Assembly: GCA_965267405.1 (NCBI GenBank)
Contig: OZ253954.1
Location: forward strand, 682,001 to 746,000
Direction: 5' to 3'
Length of the DNA stretch: 64,000 nucleotides
Origin: JAPPOI01 sp028818055
GTDB taxonomy: Bacteria > Pseudomonadota > Alphaproteobacteria > Rhodobacterales > Rhodobacteraceae
Shown here: piece after piece, positions 44,998 to 53,822 of the stretch
Layout of the letters: each line of letters begins with the position of its first letter
Position numbering within the stretch: position 1 is the stretch's first letter
Made by a program: the position numbers and the translations under genes
Notes under the pieces: model-generated
Told to the model about the DNA's origin: nothing
What the model saw: the letters and a program-made list of their open reading frames with translations, nothing else
Database searches by the model: none

Positions 44998-45351
44998 TTA
45001 CAACGATTTTCCGTCGTAGAGGTCCACCGGCAGCCGCATGGCATCGAGATCATCAACACAGCCGAGGTTGACGCGGAAGTGCCCCGGGTTCAGGCGCGTC
45101 TCGACGAACGTGTGAATGCCGCAGCGGCTGCAAAAATAATGTCGCGCCGTCATTGTGCCAAATTGATAAGTCATCAAAGCGTCTTCTGGATCAGATACCT
45201 CAATCTGGTCGGGCGCAATCGTAGTCGTCGTCATCGCGATCCCTTTGCGTGCGCACAAAGAACAATCGCATCGCATGACGCTTCTGATCTCTGGAAATAC
45301 AAAGGCGAATGTGACGGCTCCACAATGGCAACTTCCCTTGTATCGTTTCAT
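44998..45351 (-). CDS. GFA family zinc protein
   Basis: 117 residues from the ATG at 45351; a longer upstream frame has no family sequence. Zinc ligands of the GFA/CENP-V fold: CHCGAV near the start, CDCSLCARKG in the middle and YFCSRCGIHTF later. Family members include glutathione-dependent formaldehyde activation enzymes, but most are uncharacterised. A single gene convergent with the SnoaL operon (stop 45 bases away). Confidence 0.85.
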   Translation of the reverse strand: MKRYKGSCHCGAVTFAFVFPEIRSVMRCDCSLCARKGIAMTTTTIAPDQIEVSDPEDALMTYQFGTMTARHYFCSRCGIHTFVETRLNPGHFRVNLGCVDDLDAMRLPVDLYDGKSL

Positions 45352-45560
45352 TTGAAAGACCAATCCCCATTTGTGCCTCAATGTGACGATAGCTGATCGA
45401 GGTAGTAGAACGCGGAACCTTCGCGACACCTCGATGTCGGGATTGCCTCGAGACAAGCAGGTTGCCGTTCGGCGGATGCGCGCAAGCGCAGCGAAGGTCC
45501 GGTCTGACGGGCCGCACTGCAGCATCGGTAAACCTCGCTGGATGTCGGCTATGGGCCGCT

Positions 45561-45584
45561 CGCCCGGCAATGCTATGCCGGGCG
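45561..45584 (-). terminator. Hairpin downstream of the TPR protein gene
   Basis: Perfect 9-bp stem CGCCCGGCA/TGCCGGGCG with a six-base loop, 21 bases after the TPR stop on the minus strand. No T run follows, so it is a candidate terminator or mRNA end structure. Confidence 0.5.
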
Positions 45585-45604
45585 AAAGAGGCAGTTTCTA
45601 CTGT

Positions 45605-47110
45605 TTAAGGCTGGTTGGTCTGTTGAAGACCCTGTAAACTACGAAGCCGATTTGGCGATATCCGTAGAGTGGCTTCATAGGCCTTTTTGGCACCTTCCTT
45701 GTCACCGACGGCAAGGAGCAGATCGGCGAGTAATTCACGGGAGGGCAGAACATGGCCGGGAGTGACAGGTGCCTTGCCGGCGTTATCCTCGATTTCGGCA
45801 GCCTTGCGCATGAGCGCGATCGCCGCGTCCGTATCCCCATTGGCATGTGCCAGCCAAGCCTCGATGCCGCCAGTCTGGGCACTGAGGAGGTCCAACCAAT
45901 ATACTGCGTTGCGCTCCTCAAGCACGCGCCTGATGCTTGACAGCTCAGACAGTGCTGTTTGCGCCAGTTGAGCGTCACCAGAACGGGCCGCGCCAAGACC
46001 GATGGCGAACCAACGTATTGCGACGGCCTGAGGATAGCGCTCCCAGCTGACCACCGGAAGCATCTCGACTGGCAGTTCGGCTGCTGCTGCCCAGTCGCCT
46101 TGCTCGAGCGGAATGCGAGATGGCGCTGCTGCGGCGGCATAGGCGGTTCCGAAATTGTTCTCGTGGTTGGTGTGGCTTTCCATTTCTGCAAGCAGCCGTT
46201 CCGCTTCGGCCAGGTTGCCAGCCTGAAGTTCGGCATAAATCGCGTAGTCCATAGCGTGGATGTAGTGTCCGCTCAGGACATCCGGTCCAGACTGAGCAAG
46301 GACAGCTTCGCCACTCCGCCGGTTCAGCTCTGCGGACTCTTCGGCAAGGCCAAGACGAGTGAAAATATGCGTTGGCATATGGAGCGCATGCGGATTCTGG
46401 GGAGCGATGCCCAGGTATGAACGGGCGGGCTCCAATCCACGCTCGGCTAAAGCAGGGTGATCATAGGCGTGAATGGCGTAGTGATATCCGGCCGGATGCT
46501 GCGGCGATTTTGCGCGCAGCGCATCCATCCGCGCACCGGCTTGGGTCAATTCCGGAACGGCATCGGGGCCACGCGGCGCAGCAGTCAACTGAGCCAATGC
46601 GCCAAATGCAGAGGCCTCGTCGTTATTCGGAAACTTCTCACCAATATCCTTTTGCACCGCGGCCCAGGCCGCCAGGCGCGCGCGGTAGGGAACATCGGCA
46701 CCTTCGTAAAATGCAAGCGCTGCCCGAATGAATTCCGCCTCGATCGTGGTCTGGCTTTCCATATCGGCGAGCTTTGCCGCGGCAGCCTGACCGGCTTTCG
46801 TTTCCTCCGGTGTGGGCCCGCCAGGCCAAAGCGGATGGAACTTGGACATCGCGATGCCCCATTGCGCCATCGCGCACCCAGGATCAGCAGTTGCGGCCTG
46901 CTCGAACGCTGCTGCCGCGTCGCGATATATCATGTGGTGAAGTAGCAGAAGACCAGTTTCAAAGTGTGACTGGGCCGCCTCCTGACAGCTTGTTTCAAAA
47001 GACACTTTCCCAAGCCGGGTGGTGTCGGCTTGCGCAGCGGCAGTTCCAGCATATGCCACAAGTGCAAGCACCGGGAGTACGAATTGGTGTCCTAATTTGA
47101 GCGAATACAT
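45605..47110 (-). CDS. Secreted TPR-repeat protein
   Basis: 501 residues from the ATG at 47110 (GGAGGAAAACGC upstream). Signal peptide MYSLKLGHQFVLPVLALVAY ending at TAAAQ. The mature part is built of TPR helices (for example YRDAAAAFEQAATADPGCAM at about 63, and AEESAELNRRSGEAVL). It also has a His-rich HYAIHAYDHP and HALHMPTHIFTRLG region (about 205-255) shared by a family of bacterial TPR proteins, which might bind metal. Two ATTTCAC motifs lie 84-115 bases upstream. Function unknown. Confidence 0.85.
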   Translation of the reverse strand: MYSLKLGHQFVLPVLALVAYAGTAAAQADTTRLGKVSFETSCQEAAQSHFETGLLLLHHMIYRDAAAAFEQAATADPGCAMAQWGIAMSKFHPLWPGGPTPEETKAGQAAAAKLADMESQTTIEAEFIRAALAFYEGADVPYRARLAAWAAVQKDIGEKFPNNDEASAFGALAQLTAAPRGPDAVPELTQAGARMDALRAKSPQHPAGYHYAIHAYDHPALAERGLEPARSYLGIAPQNPHALHMPTHIFTRLGLAEESAELNRRSGEAVLAQSGPDVLSGHYIHAMDYAIYAELQAGNLAEAERLLAEMESHTNHENNFGTAYAAAAAPSRIPLEQGDWAAAAELPVEMLPVVSWERYPQAVAIRWFAIGLGAARSGDAQLAQTALSELSSIRRVLEERNAVYWLDLLSAQTGGIEAWLAHANGDTDAAIALMRKAAEIEDNAGKAPVTPGHVLPSRELLADLLLAVGDKEGAKKAYEATLRISPNRLRSLQGLQQTNQP

Positions 47111-47193
47111 GCGTTTTCCTCCAATGAATCTGGCGTTGCACCCAGGCCGGTAGTGGCCTTGGTGCGCGCGCCCAGAGGACAAGCGCGACACTC

Positions 47194-47225
47194 ATTTCAC
47201 CAAGTGAATGTTTATTAAATTTCAC
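47194..47225. promoter_or_regulatory. Two ATTTCAC motifs upstream of the TPR gene
   Basis: ATTTCAC at 47194-47200 and 47219-47225, 25 bases apart, in the upstream region of the minus-strand TPR gene. The same heptamer occurs three times at the start of the CadC-like regulator gene (48502-48530), so both may be bound by that regulator. Confidence 0.45.
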
Positions 47226-47281
47226 GAAACAACATGCCTTGCGAGTCGACGCTGGTTACCCGCGGCGCCGGTCTCCGGTGC

Positions 47282-48508
47282 TCAGAATGGCAAACCGGCT
47301 TGTCTGAGCCCCGCCTCCAACTGGGCACGATCATCCTGATGATGAAACGTCATGAGGCCAAGAATTTCAGAGATAGACGCATCGAAACCCATGTCGGTAT
47401 AAGCTTGGGATGCGGCAGCCGCCTTGACCTGGTTGCCCATCTCGCCGTGAACGGCAATGAGGTAGCGCAGGCAATATGGCGAGCTTGCTGACAGTTCAAG
47501 ACAGGTCGTTAAGGCGGTTTCGGCCTCCGAGAGTCTGCCAAGATTATAGAGCGCATGGCCAAAACCGAAATAGTACCAGAATGGTGGGTTTGGATGCGAG
47601 GCAATCGCCTGATCAAGGATAGTGGCAGCCTGATCAGCGTGACCCTGGAAATTCAGGACAACACCCAGATAGGCCCTTGCATCCTCATTTTCGGGGCGCA
47701 GGGACATGGCCGTGCGCAAGTTGGCGGCAGCAACATCGAGATCGGAAAAAACGCTGTTGAGCCGGCCAAGAGCATAGTGGCCCAGCCAAAGATCGGGTTC
47801 GAGATCGACCGCTCTTTGTGCGTAGTAGAGCGCCTTTTCCTTGTCCGCCGCATATAGCATCGTCCAGTTGTTTTCGAACCGGACAGCCAACAAGGTGCCC
47901 AGTTCGGCATGTGCCCGCGCGTAGTTCGGGTCCAAAGCAATAGCCTGCCGGAAATGTCGTTCGGCAATTAGACTTTCGTCAAGGCTGAAACGATTGGCTG
48001 AAACGCGTCCCTGCAGCAACTCGAGATAGGCCTCTTGGCTTTCGGTTCCGGGCGGGCTCGCCACGGGTTCGTTCATGATCGCGGTTTCGGCCGCAGGTGG
48101 CGCTTGCCGTTGGGTATCCCAGAATTGCAAAGCGATTCCTGCAATCAGCATGACGAAAATGCCCCCGCCCAGAATTGCACCGCTTCGCCAGGAGTTCTTT
48201 GCCATGACTACGTTGAGGCGATACCCCTCACGCGGAATCGTTTCCACGATCCTTCTCGCGTCGGACCCGATGACACGCCGAATGTCAGCGATACATTGAA
48301 CGAGGCTTTCGTCGGTGGCGATTACGTCGCTCCAGATCGCGGAAAGGATCTCCGCTTTCGGCAGGGTTTGATTGGGTCTTTGGACGAGGTAATCGAGCAC
48401 CGCCTTCGACTTGTTGCGCAGTTGAACAGGTTGCCCATCTCGTCCGGCAATGGCCCGGGTTCCGGGGGAAAATGTGATGTCGCCAAGTTCAAGAACTTCA
48501 GATTTCAC
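47282..48508 (-). CDS. CadC-like membrane regulator with TPR domain
   Basis: 408 residues, GTG start. N-terminal OmpR/PhoB-type winged helix (about 8-100; LRNKSKAVLDYLVQRPNQTL and the wing IVETIPREGYRLNV), one membrane segment (about 110-128, GAILGGGIFVMLIAGIALQF), then a periplasmic TPR domain (about 180-380). This is the plan of CadC/ToxR-type sensors that bind DNA from the membrane. It lies next to the secreted TPR gene on the same strand and may sense it or its ligand. The start codon overlaps the first of three GTGAAAT repeats. Confidence 0.88.
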   Translation of the reverse strand: MKSEVLELGDITFSPGTRAIAGRDGQPVQLRNKSKAVLDYLVQRPNQTLPKAEILSAIWSDVIATDESLVQCIADIRRVIGSDARRIVETIPREGYRLNVVMAKNSWRSGAILGGGIFVMLIAGIALQFWDTQRQAPPAAETAIMNEPVASPPGTESQEAYLELLQGRVSANRFSLDESLIAERHFRQAIALDPNYARAHAELGTLLAVRFENNWTMLYAADKEKALYYAQRAVDLEPDLWLGHYALGRLNSVFSDLDVAAANLRTAMSLRPENEDARAYLGVVLNFQGHADQAATILDQAIASHPNPPFWYYFGFGHALYNLGRLSEAETALTTCLELSASSPYCLRYLIAVHGEMGNQVKAAAASQAYTDMGFDASISEILGLMTFHHQDDRAQLEAGLRQAGLPF

Positions 48509-48530
48509 AAAATTTCACCCAATATTTCAC
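48502..48530. promoter_or_regulatory. Three ATTTCAC repeats at the CadC-like gene start
   Basis: ATTTCAC at 48502-48508, 48512-48518 and 48524-48530 (10 and 12 bases apart), which is the spacing of direct repeats bound by OmpR/PhoB-type winged helices. They cover the start codon and ribosome site of the regulator, so binding would repress its own translation start region or promoter. Confidence 0.5.
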
Positions 48531-48629
48531 GACATACTTTCGATTCTGCTGCATAGTATAAGTTGTGTCCCTAACGTTTCAAAACCCGCCGGGTAGACCG
48601 ATTTACATCCTTTTTCCATGGAGGCCGAA

Positions 48630-49289
48630 ATGAATTTTCAATTGCGCAGGTATTCAAGTTTCGCGGTTTTCAGAGTCCTGGGGTGGTTCTTTCTGGTCGC
48701 ATTTACTGCACAACCGAGCCTTGCCGATGCCATCACCAAGCCCATGAGTTGGACCCCGGACAGCGGCATGTCGCCCGGCCCAGTGGAGGGCACCAGCGCG
48801 ATTTTGGAAAAGGGGGACTTTGGTGCGGCCATGGCCATCAAATCAAGCGGCCTGACACCGGGCGATGTCGTGACGGTTTGGTGGGTGGTGATTCAGAATG
48901 CGAGCGTCTGCAAGGCCATCCCCTGCACGCCGATAGAAACGATGCAGGACGGCAAACTCAGCGACTCCGTGGTGACACTTGCTGCCAGCGGTGTGGTCGG
49001 TGGGGATGGCACCATTTCACTTGCAAGCTACCTGCCGACCGGTGAGGTTGAGGGAAATTTCTTCGACACCACATTCCATAGTCCCGAAAGCGCGGAATAT
49101 CATCTGCCAATCCATAATCACGGTCCAGTTGATCCCGATATTCTCGATGACATGCTTTCAAGCTTCCGGGCGGGCTGCACAGACGAAAGTATTCCCGAAT
49201 ACTATCCGCAAACTGCGCTATCGGACGGTGCGAAAGGTAACTTCGAGTGCAAAACCGTCCAGGTGGCCGCCTTTCCAGAGCACGAATAG
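48630..49289 (+). CDS. Exported protein of unknown function
   Basis: 219 residues from the ATG at 48630 with GGAGGCCGAA upstream (a further ATG 12 bases earlier would overlap that site). Signal peptide about 1-35, ending SLADA. The mature part looks like an all-beta domain (SSGLTPGDVVTVWWVVIQNA, then DGTISLASYLPTGEVEG) with four Cys in two pairs and a late HNHGP segment. No family recognised. It is divergent from the CadC-like gene across a 121-base space. Confidence 0.7.
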   Translation: MNFQLRRYSSFAVFRVLGWFFLVAFTAQPSLADAITKPMSWTPDSGMSPGPVEGTSAILEKGDFGAAMAIKSSGLTPGDVVTVWWVVIQNASVCKAIPCTPIETMQDGKLSDSVVTLAASGVVGGDGTISLASYLPTGEVEGNFFDTTFHSPESAEYHLPIHNHGPVDPDILDDMLSSFRAGCTDESIPEYYPQTALSDGAKGNFECKTVQVAAFPEHE

Positions 49290-49392
49290 AACGTACCGGA
49301 TCTTTAACATTGCCGCGCCACTACCGAATGTTGTCTTTTTGCTGCAGCGAACGGCGGCTTCGCTGGATGCTCCTGCAGAGTTACAAGTGCTT

Positions 49393-50148
49393 CACGAACG
49401 GCAGCTTCGGGCCGTCCGTGAAGGCGGCCCAACTGGGTTAGATTTCAATTGCTTCTGCGATCGCGAGAGCGTCTTCCAGCTCAACTCCGAGATATCGAAC
49501 CGTGCTGTCCATCTTGGTGTGGCCCAATAGGAGCTGAACCGCGCGAAGGTTGCCGGTCTTCTTGTAGATTTGGGTCACCTTGGTTCTGCGCATCGAATGA
49601 GTGCCGTAGGCGCTTGCTTCTAGACCGATCGACGTGACCCAATCCCTTACGATCCGTGCATGTTGGCGTGTTGAGATGTGCAGACGTTCATGAAATCGAC
49701 CCAGCCAAAGATATTCGGAACCGACCATGAGATCATCTTCCATCCACTTTTCGACCAACGCCCGCGTTCCGTCGGAAATCTCGAACCGTACAGGTTTTTT
49801 TGGGTTTTGCTTTGAAGTACCGATGCCCGCTCTTTGATTTGACCGGATGCCATGACATCTACGACTTTCATCTTCACCAGATCCCAACCGCGCAACTTGC
49901 TGTCGATGGCCATGTTGAACAGAGCGAGATTGCGATGTTTCTTGGCCAGTTCAAGTCGCACTCGGATTGCCCAGACGTGCTTAGGTTTCGGTGGTCGCTT
50001 TTGGCCGACGATGCGGCCCTTGTTCCAGGCAAGGCGCGGTGCCCGGATGGCTGGTAAGTTTGGTGTTGGTTCCATGACTGATCCTCCGATCCGCCATGCC
50101 CTCCCACAACGTCAACCAAGTGTTGACCAGCGCAGTATATCACCGACC
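49393..50148 (-). mobile_element. Solitary recombinase unit, copy 2
   Basis: Second copy of the unit at 36603-37345, same orientation. The shared part runs from the downstream inverted repeat (49393-49420, one mismatch) to about 50148 upstream of the gene. Together the copies bound about 12 kb of transporter, GFA and TPR genes. Confidence 0.55.
49438..50075 (-). pseudogene. Solitary tyrosine recombinase, copy 2, with -1 frame break at a slippery site
   Basis: About 212 codons in two frames. The first frame (from ATG at 50075) matches copy 1 up to SKTQK, then leaves it at a run of seven As followed by C (49801-49794 on the minus strand). The second frame continues the match as KKPVRFEISDGTRA to the end. 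The zero-frame reading is A AAA AAC, the slippery heptamer used by IS1 for -1 frameshifting, and a -1 shift there joins the frames exactly. After the break the protein differs from copy 1 at only six residues, with His158-Arg161, His184 and Tyr193 kept, while the DNA differs at many silent sites. Either a recent mutation or programmed frameshifting. Confidence 0.7.
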
Positions 50149-50203
50149 ACCATCGGAAAAGCAGGAGCGGGATGAATTGCAAACACGCTTGGTCGAACCC
50201 ACC

Positions 50204-51286
50204 TCAACCAGTGCAATTGCGAGTGCTGATCCTAAGCTCGGAGCTTGATGTGCCGCTTACTTCCTGGCCAGCAATGTGATCAAGCAGATCGTGGAAATTG
50301 TTCCCCGCTACGTCTTCTAGCGTCGTGTCGGCTATCAGGCGCAGGTCATCGGCAGGCCAAGGCTGAGCGGGTTCGAAAATCCAAACGTGTTCTGCCATTG
50401 CGACGTCTATCTGTCCTCCTATCAAGCTACGCTCACTGGCTTCGACACGGAGTGAACGCATCAGCAGGTGCCTGTCGAATGGACGATCAAAGGCGACGGT
50501 CAGTGGATCGCGTGTGCCAACGCATGGAACGTTCGTGGACCACCGGTTTGTGTTTGGTCTAGATCGAAGCGCCTCCGAGACTTGAAAGGTCTTTGTGAAA
50601 GCTGGCAAAACTGTTGATCCGTCAGCGGTAGGCCAGCCGTCCTCCACAACCAGTGTGTATTGCTGACCAGCGAGCAACGCAGGTCCCAATTCCACATTGG
50701 TCGCAACGTCTCTTTTGATGCGGCCAGGATCAATTAAAACGGTCAAGCGTGTCCGGTCTTCGTTCCACAGCTCTTGCTTGAACCGCATGAAGGCGGCCTC
50801 GTCAACGGAGCCAGAGGCCTCGCGAAGCTTGATGTAGTCAAATGCGACTTGGGGCTGCATTGGCACCGAGAAGTGGATGTAGAACCGTAAAGTGTTCTCG
50901 GGCAGTGTGTCGCCGCTTGGATAAACGTTGGTCACGCTGGCGGGAACTGCGATACGGTCATCGGGGATGCGGAAGGTGACCTGTTTTTTGTCGCCAACCC
51001 CAAATTTCGCAACATAATCCTGCCCGGGCTCAAAACCGAAAGCAGGAATGAAAGAGAGAGTATCGTTGGCAATCGCATAACGTCCTGCAATTGGTGTTTC
51101 AGCCCCTTTTACAAAGACAGTGAGCGCGTCGTCTCCAATCGAGCCGTGCGGAAAGTGCAAGACGACCGGGTCGCCAGTCGCATGCGGAAGGGAAACTTCC
51201 TGTGCCTGTGCCATGGGTGCCAAAGCGCTTATGGAAAGGACCGCCAAGAGCTTGGCGATCCTGTTTTTTGTGGCCCAACTAGTCAT
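50204..51286 (-). CDS. Exported protein with Ig-like repeats
   Basis: 360 residues from the ATG at 51286, whose A is shared with the upstream TGA (a GTG three bases earlier is the alternative). Signal peptide about 1-28 (LLAVLSISALAPMAQAQ). The mature part resembles tandem bacterial Ig-like domains: PENTLRFYIHFSVPMQP and LTVAFDRPFDRHLL recur in the family of Big-type domains. One Cys near 255 and one near the end could pair. No catalytic motif is visible. Coupled to the beta-propeller gene upstream. Confidence 0.7.
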   Translation of the reverse strand: MTSWATKNRIAKLLAVLSISALAPMAQAQEVSLPHATGDPVVLHFPHGSIGDDALTVFVKGAETPIAGRYAIANDTLSFIPAFGFEPGQDYVAKFGVGDKKQVTFRIPDDRIAVPASVTNVYPSGDTLPENTLRFYIHFSVPMQPQVAFDYIKLREASGSVDEAAFMRFKQELWNEDRTRLTVLIDPGRIKRDVATNVELGPALLAGQQYTLVVEDGWPTADGSTVLPAFTKTFQVSEALRSRPNTNRWSTNVPCVGTRDPLTVAFDRPFDRHLLMRSLRVEASERSLIGGQIDVAMAEHVWIFEPAQPWPADDLRLIADTTLEDVAGNNFHDLLDHIAGQEVSGTSSSELRISTRNCTG

Positions 51287-52542
51287 CACTCTGTGCGAGA
51301 CGGATCGGGCTGGTATTGCGGGAAGTCAAACTCTGCGAGGAGGTTGTGAATGCGGCTCGGGAACCATGCGGGGTTGGTGTCCAGGTTCAGACTGCCGGTG
51401 TAGGCATCGCGATTAACGGACACAAAGAAACCACCGCCAACTAGGTCCATGTGCAGAGGCACACCCTCAAACATGACACCTTTGCCCACGGGCCCATATG
51501 GCATCAGCGGATTGTCATCCAGCTTGGGGCCACGCCCAAAATCTTCATGCGTTACAACTTGCGCGTTCTGCAGTCCACTGATTGGAATGAGCTGCGGCGA
51601 ACGGGCGTTGCTTGTAACAAACAAGGAAGGCTCGGCTTCACCGCCAAAGGGGCTTTGATGATTATAGGCGATCATGTCGAGTGGCTGTCCGTTGCCATAA
51701 TCCATGATCGTTCGGGCTGAGATCTTCGCACCATCTTTGATATCAGACAGCGGGACCAAGACAATCGGGCTACAGGTATAAGCAGCAATCAGTTGTGGTT
51801 CGCCATCAATCTCTTGGATCGACATAGCCCGGATAGGCGCTCGGCTCTCATACTGGTCGTGCGCGATGTGGTACATTTCAACGTTGGCAATGCTTTGCGT
51901 GTCATCAAATGGATAAGAAATGCGACGCAGGGACGAGAGAAAATTGTCGGTCGCGACGCCAGCCACGAAGAGTTCGCCCTCGTAGTATTCCATGTCCATT
52001 ATAGCCAGAGTACTCAACGGCACTGCTGTTTTGGCTGTATCACGCGGCATCGCTGGCCCCATGCCGCCGGAGCGCCCGTTAAATGTGATCTCGCCATCAG
52101 GGAATTCGTTGAGCGCTTGCTTCTGGAAGTCGAGCGCGCCGAGGTCGAGAAGGCGAATGCGTTGGTCTTGTGAAACAACCACAATCGCAGGCTGTGAGAC
52201 GAGATTACCGATCCGGGTCACCGAGATGTAGACTTCGTTCGAAACCGGGTGAGCCGCGATGTCATTGATCTGGATGGCTGCAGGACCGACGCCCAGCAAC
52301 TCACCGATCTTCGTGTCAATATTGGCAATCGTGCTTGGGGCAATTTGTCCGCCTGGCGCATCGGATGAAAGACCAAAGGCGTAGATTGCGCCGTTGAGAT
52401 TATCACCAACAAAAAGTGTCCCATCTTCGGAGAACTCAAGCGCGCCCGCGAACTTGATATCGAGATCTGTTTCCGCAAGTGCAGCCGTGCCAACCGCGAG
52501 TGCCGTGGCGAGTGTTACTGAAAATTTGGTTCGTTTCCGCAT
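51286..52542 (-). CDS. Exported beta-propeller-like protein
   Basis: 418 residues. Signal peptide MRKRTKFSVTLATALAVGTA (cut near ALAET). The mature part has repeated blade-like sequences (LEFSEDGTLFVGDNLNGAIY, then NDIAAHPVSNEVYISVTR, and LSTLAIMDMEYYEGELFVAG), suggesting a propeller. Similar exported proteins act as binding or matrix proteins; no redox-cofactor site is obvious. It is first in a two-gene set with the Ig-like protein and lies divergent from a LysR gene. Confidence 0.75.
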   Translation of the reverse strand: MRKRTKFSVTLATALAVGTAALAETDLDIKFAGALEFSEDGTLFVGDNLNGAIYAFGLSSDAPGGQIAPSTIANIDTKIGELLGVGPAAIQINDIAAHPVSNEVYISVTRIGNLVSQPAIVVVSQDQRIRLLDLGALDFQKQALNEFPDGEITFNGRSGGMGPAMPRDTAKTAVPLSTLAIMDMEYYEGELFVAGVATDNFLSSLRRISYPFDDTQSIANVEMYHIAHDQYESRAPIRAMSIQEIDGEPQLIAAYTCSPIVLVPLSDIKDGAKISARTIMDYGNGQPLDMIAYNHQSPFGGEAEPSLFVTSNARSPQLIPISGLQNAQVVTHEDFGRGPKLDDNPLMPYGPVGKGVMFEGVPLHMDLVGGGFFVSVNRDAYTGSLNLDTNPAWFPSRIHNLLAEFDFPQYQPDPSRTE

Positions 52543-52600
52543 GTAGCTGTCTCCCTCTGTCTATTGCACCTATCTCGTGCGCCGCCTAAGATGAATCAAA

Positions 52601-52613
52601 TGAAGATTTTTCA
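52601..52613. promoter_or_regulatory. T-N11-A LysR box candidate
   Basis: TGAA-N5-TTCA, a T-N11-A pattern typical of LysR operators, lies in the 93-base space between the LysR gene at 52636 and the divergent exported-protein genes. Confidence 0.4.
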
Positions 52614-52635
52614 GGTTAGATGAACGAAATTCACT

Positions 52636-53556
52636 ATGAGCGCTCCGTCCTTGTCCAAAATTGACTTGAACCTCTTGGTTGTTCTGGATGTTTTGCTGCG
52701 CGAAAAAAGCGTGGGACGGGCTGCAGATCGCTTAAATCTGACTTCGTCAGCAGTCAGCCACGCTTTGAAACGCCTACGTATTCTGTTTGATAATGAACTT
52801 CTCGTGCGCGACGGGCGCCGCATGGTGCCAACTGCGCGAGGGCAAAGCCTGTCCGAGACGCTTCCCATCCTTTTGGCGCAGGTCGAAAGCACTCTTGCAG
52901 AACCTGTGCCTTTCGATCCAACAACTGCGGAGCACACATTTCGCCTTGCGGCTCCGGATTTCATATCGCCCTTGCTGCCCTGTGTCTTGAAATCGATAGC
53001 CGCCAAGGCGCCAGGAGTAAGTGTTCGAGTGTTTGCGTTTTCTCCCACCGCGACATTGGACATGCAAACCGGGCGCTACGATGCACTAATCGCGCCAAGC
53101 TTCCGGCAAACTGATGATCTGAGGGGGATAGATCTGGGTGCATGGCCGTGGGTAACATTCGGTCGGAAAGATCACCCCGCTTTCGCCGATTGGTCACTGG
53201 AAAGTTGGGCGCGTTTTCCGCACGTTCTGGTCAGTGCATCCCCACCGTCGGGCCGTAATCCAATTGATCTGACAGCATCCAAACTCGGCGTGACACGAAA
53301 AATCGGAGCGATCGTTCCCCATTTTTCCATGGCAGCACCAATCCTGTCGGGGACCGACATGTTGCTCGTCGTTCCATCCGTTGCAATGCACGACATTGCT
53401 ACGGTCTACGGGCTTGCAAAACGCAGTCTTCCCTTCGAAATTCCTTCACTGAGCTTTTCGCTCTTCCATAGTGCGACGAGCGGCGATGATCCGGCAAGCC
53501 GGTGGTTTCGATCACATATCGAAGACGCTGCCCGAACCCTTGGCGGTTCAGAATGA
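52636..53556 (+). CDS. LysR family regulator
   Basis: 306 residues. Helix-turn-helix KSVGRAADRLNLTSSAVSHAL, then the ligand-binding domain (FRLAAPDFISPLLPCVL, GRYDALIAPSF). Its divergence from the exported-protein pair over a 93-base space containing a T-N11-A box suggests that it regulates those genes. Closest to NodD/nahR-type LysR members by its start SKIDLNLLVVLDVLL, which often respond to aromatic compounds; that is only suggestive. Confidence 0.9.
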   Translation: MSAPSLSKIDLNLLVVLDVLLREKSVGRAADRLNLTSSAVSHALKRLRILFDNELLVRDGRRMVPTARGQSLSETLPILLAQVESTLAEPVPFDPTTAEHTFRLAAPDFISPLLPCVLKSIAAKAPGVSVRVFAFSPTATLDMQTGRYDALIAPSFRQTDDLRGIDLGAWPWVTFGRKDHPAFADWSLESWARFPHVLVSASPPSGRNPIDLTASKLGVTRKIGAIVPHFSMAAPILSGTDMLLVVPSVAMHDIATVYGLAKRSLPFEIPSLSFSLFHSATSGDDPASRWFRSHIEDAARTLGGSE

Positions 53557-53754
53557 TACGCCGTCTCTTGGGATGCCTCGAATGCGTTTGGTCTAGTCGG
53601 CGAACGTTCGTTACTTGACACAGTTCACAAATTCTTAAGGACGCCTATGACTATTTTGTCCACATGCCTTAAGTTCGGCCAATATCGGATTTCGCGTCCG
53701 CAGCGAGTGACCGCAAAACGAACCCAAAGCGGTCGTTCATGAAAAGCGCGCACC

Positions 53755-53780
53755 CATGCAGCGACGCTGCTGGCTGCATG
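53755..53780 (+). terminator. Hairpin between converging genes
   Basis: CATGCAGC/GCTGCATG, an eight-pair stem with a ten-base loop, in the 266-base space between the LysR gene (plus) and ugpQ (minus). No T run, so it may serve either strand. Confidence 0.35.
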
Positions 53781-53822
53781 CCACGGCTCGGGAATTAGCC
53801 AGCCTGTTCTCTCAATGAGGAG

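Noticed and set aside
49342..49365. Short GCAGCGAA/TTCGCTG inverted motifs, also near 9760, 45500, 53700 and 60080
   Set aside because: Probably dispersed intergenic motifs of this bacterial group; too short and variable to define a repeat family from one window.
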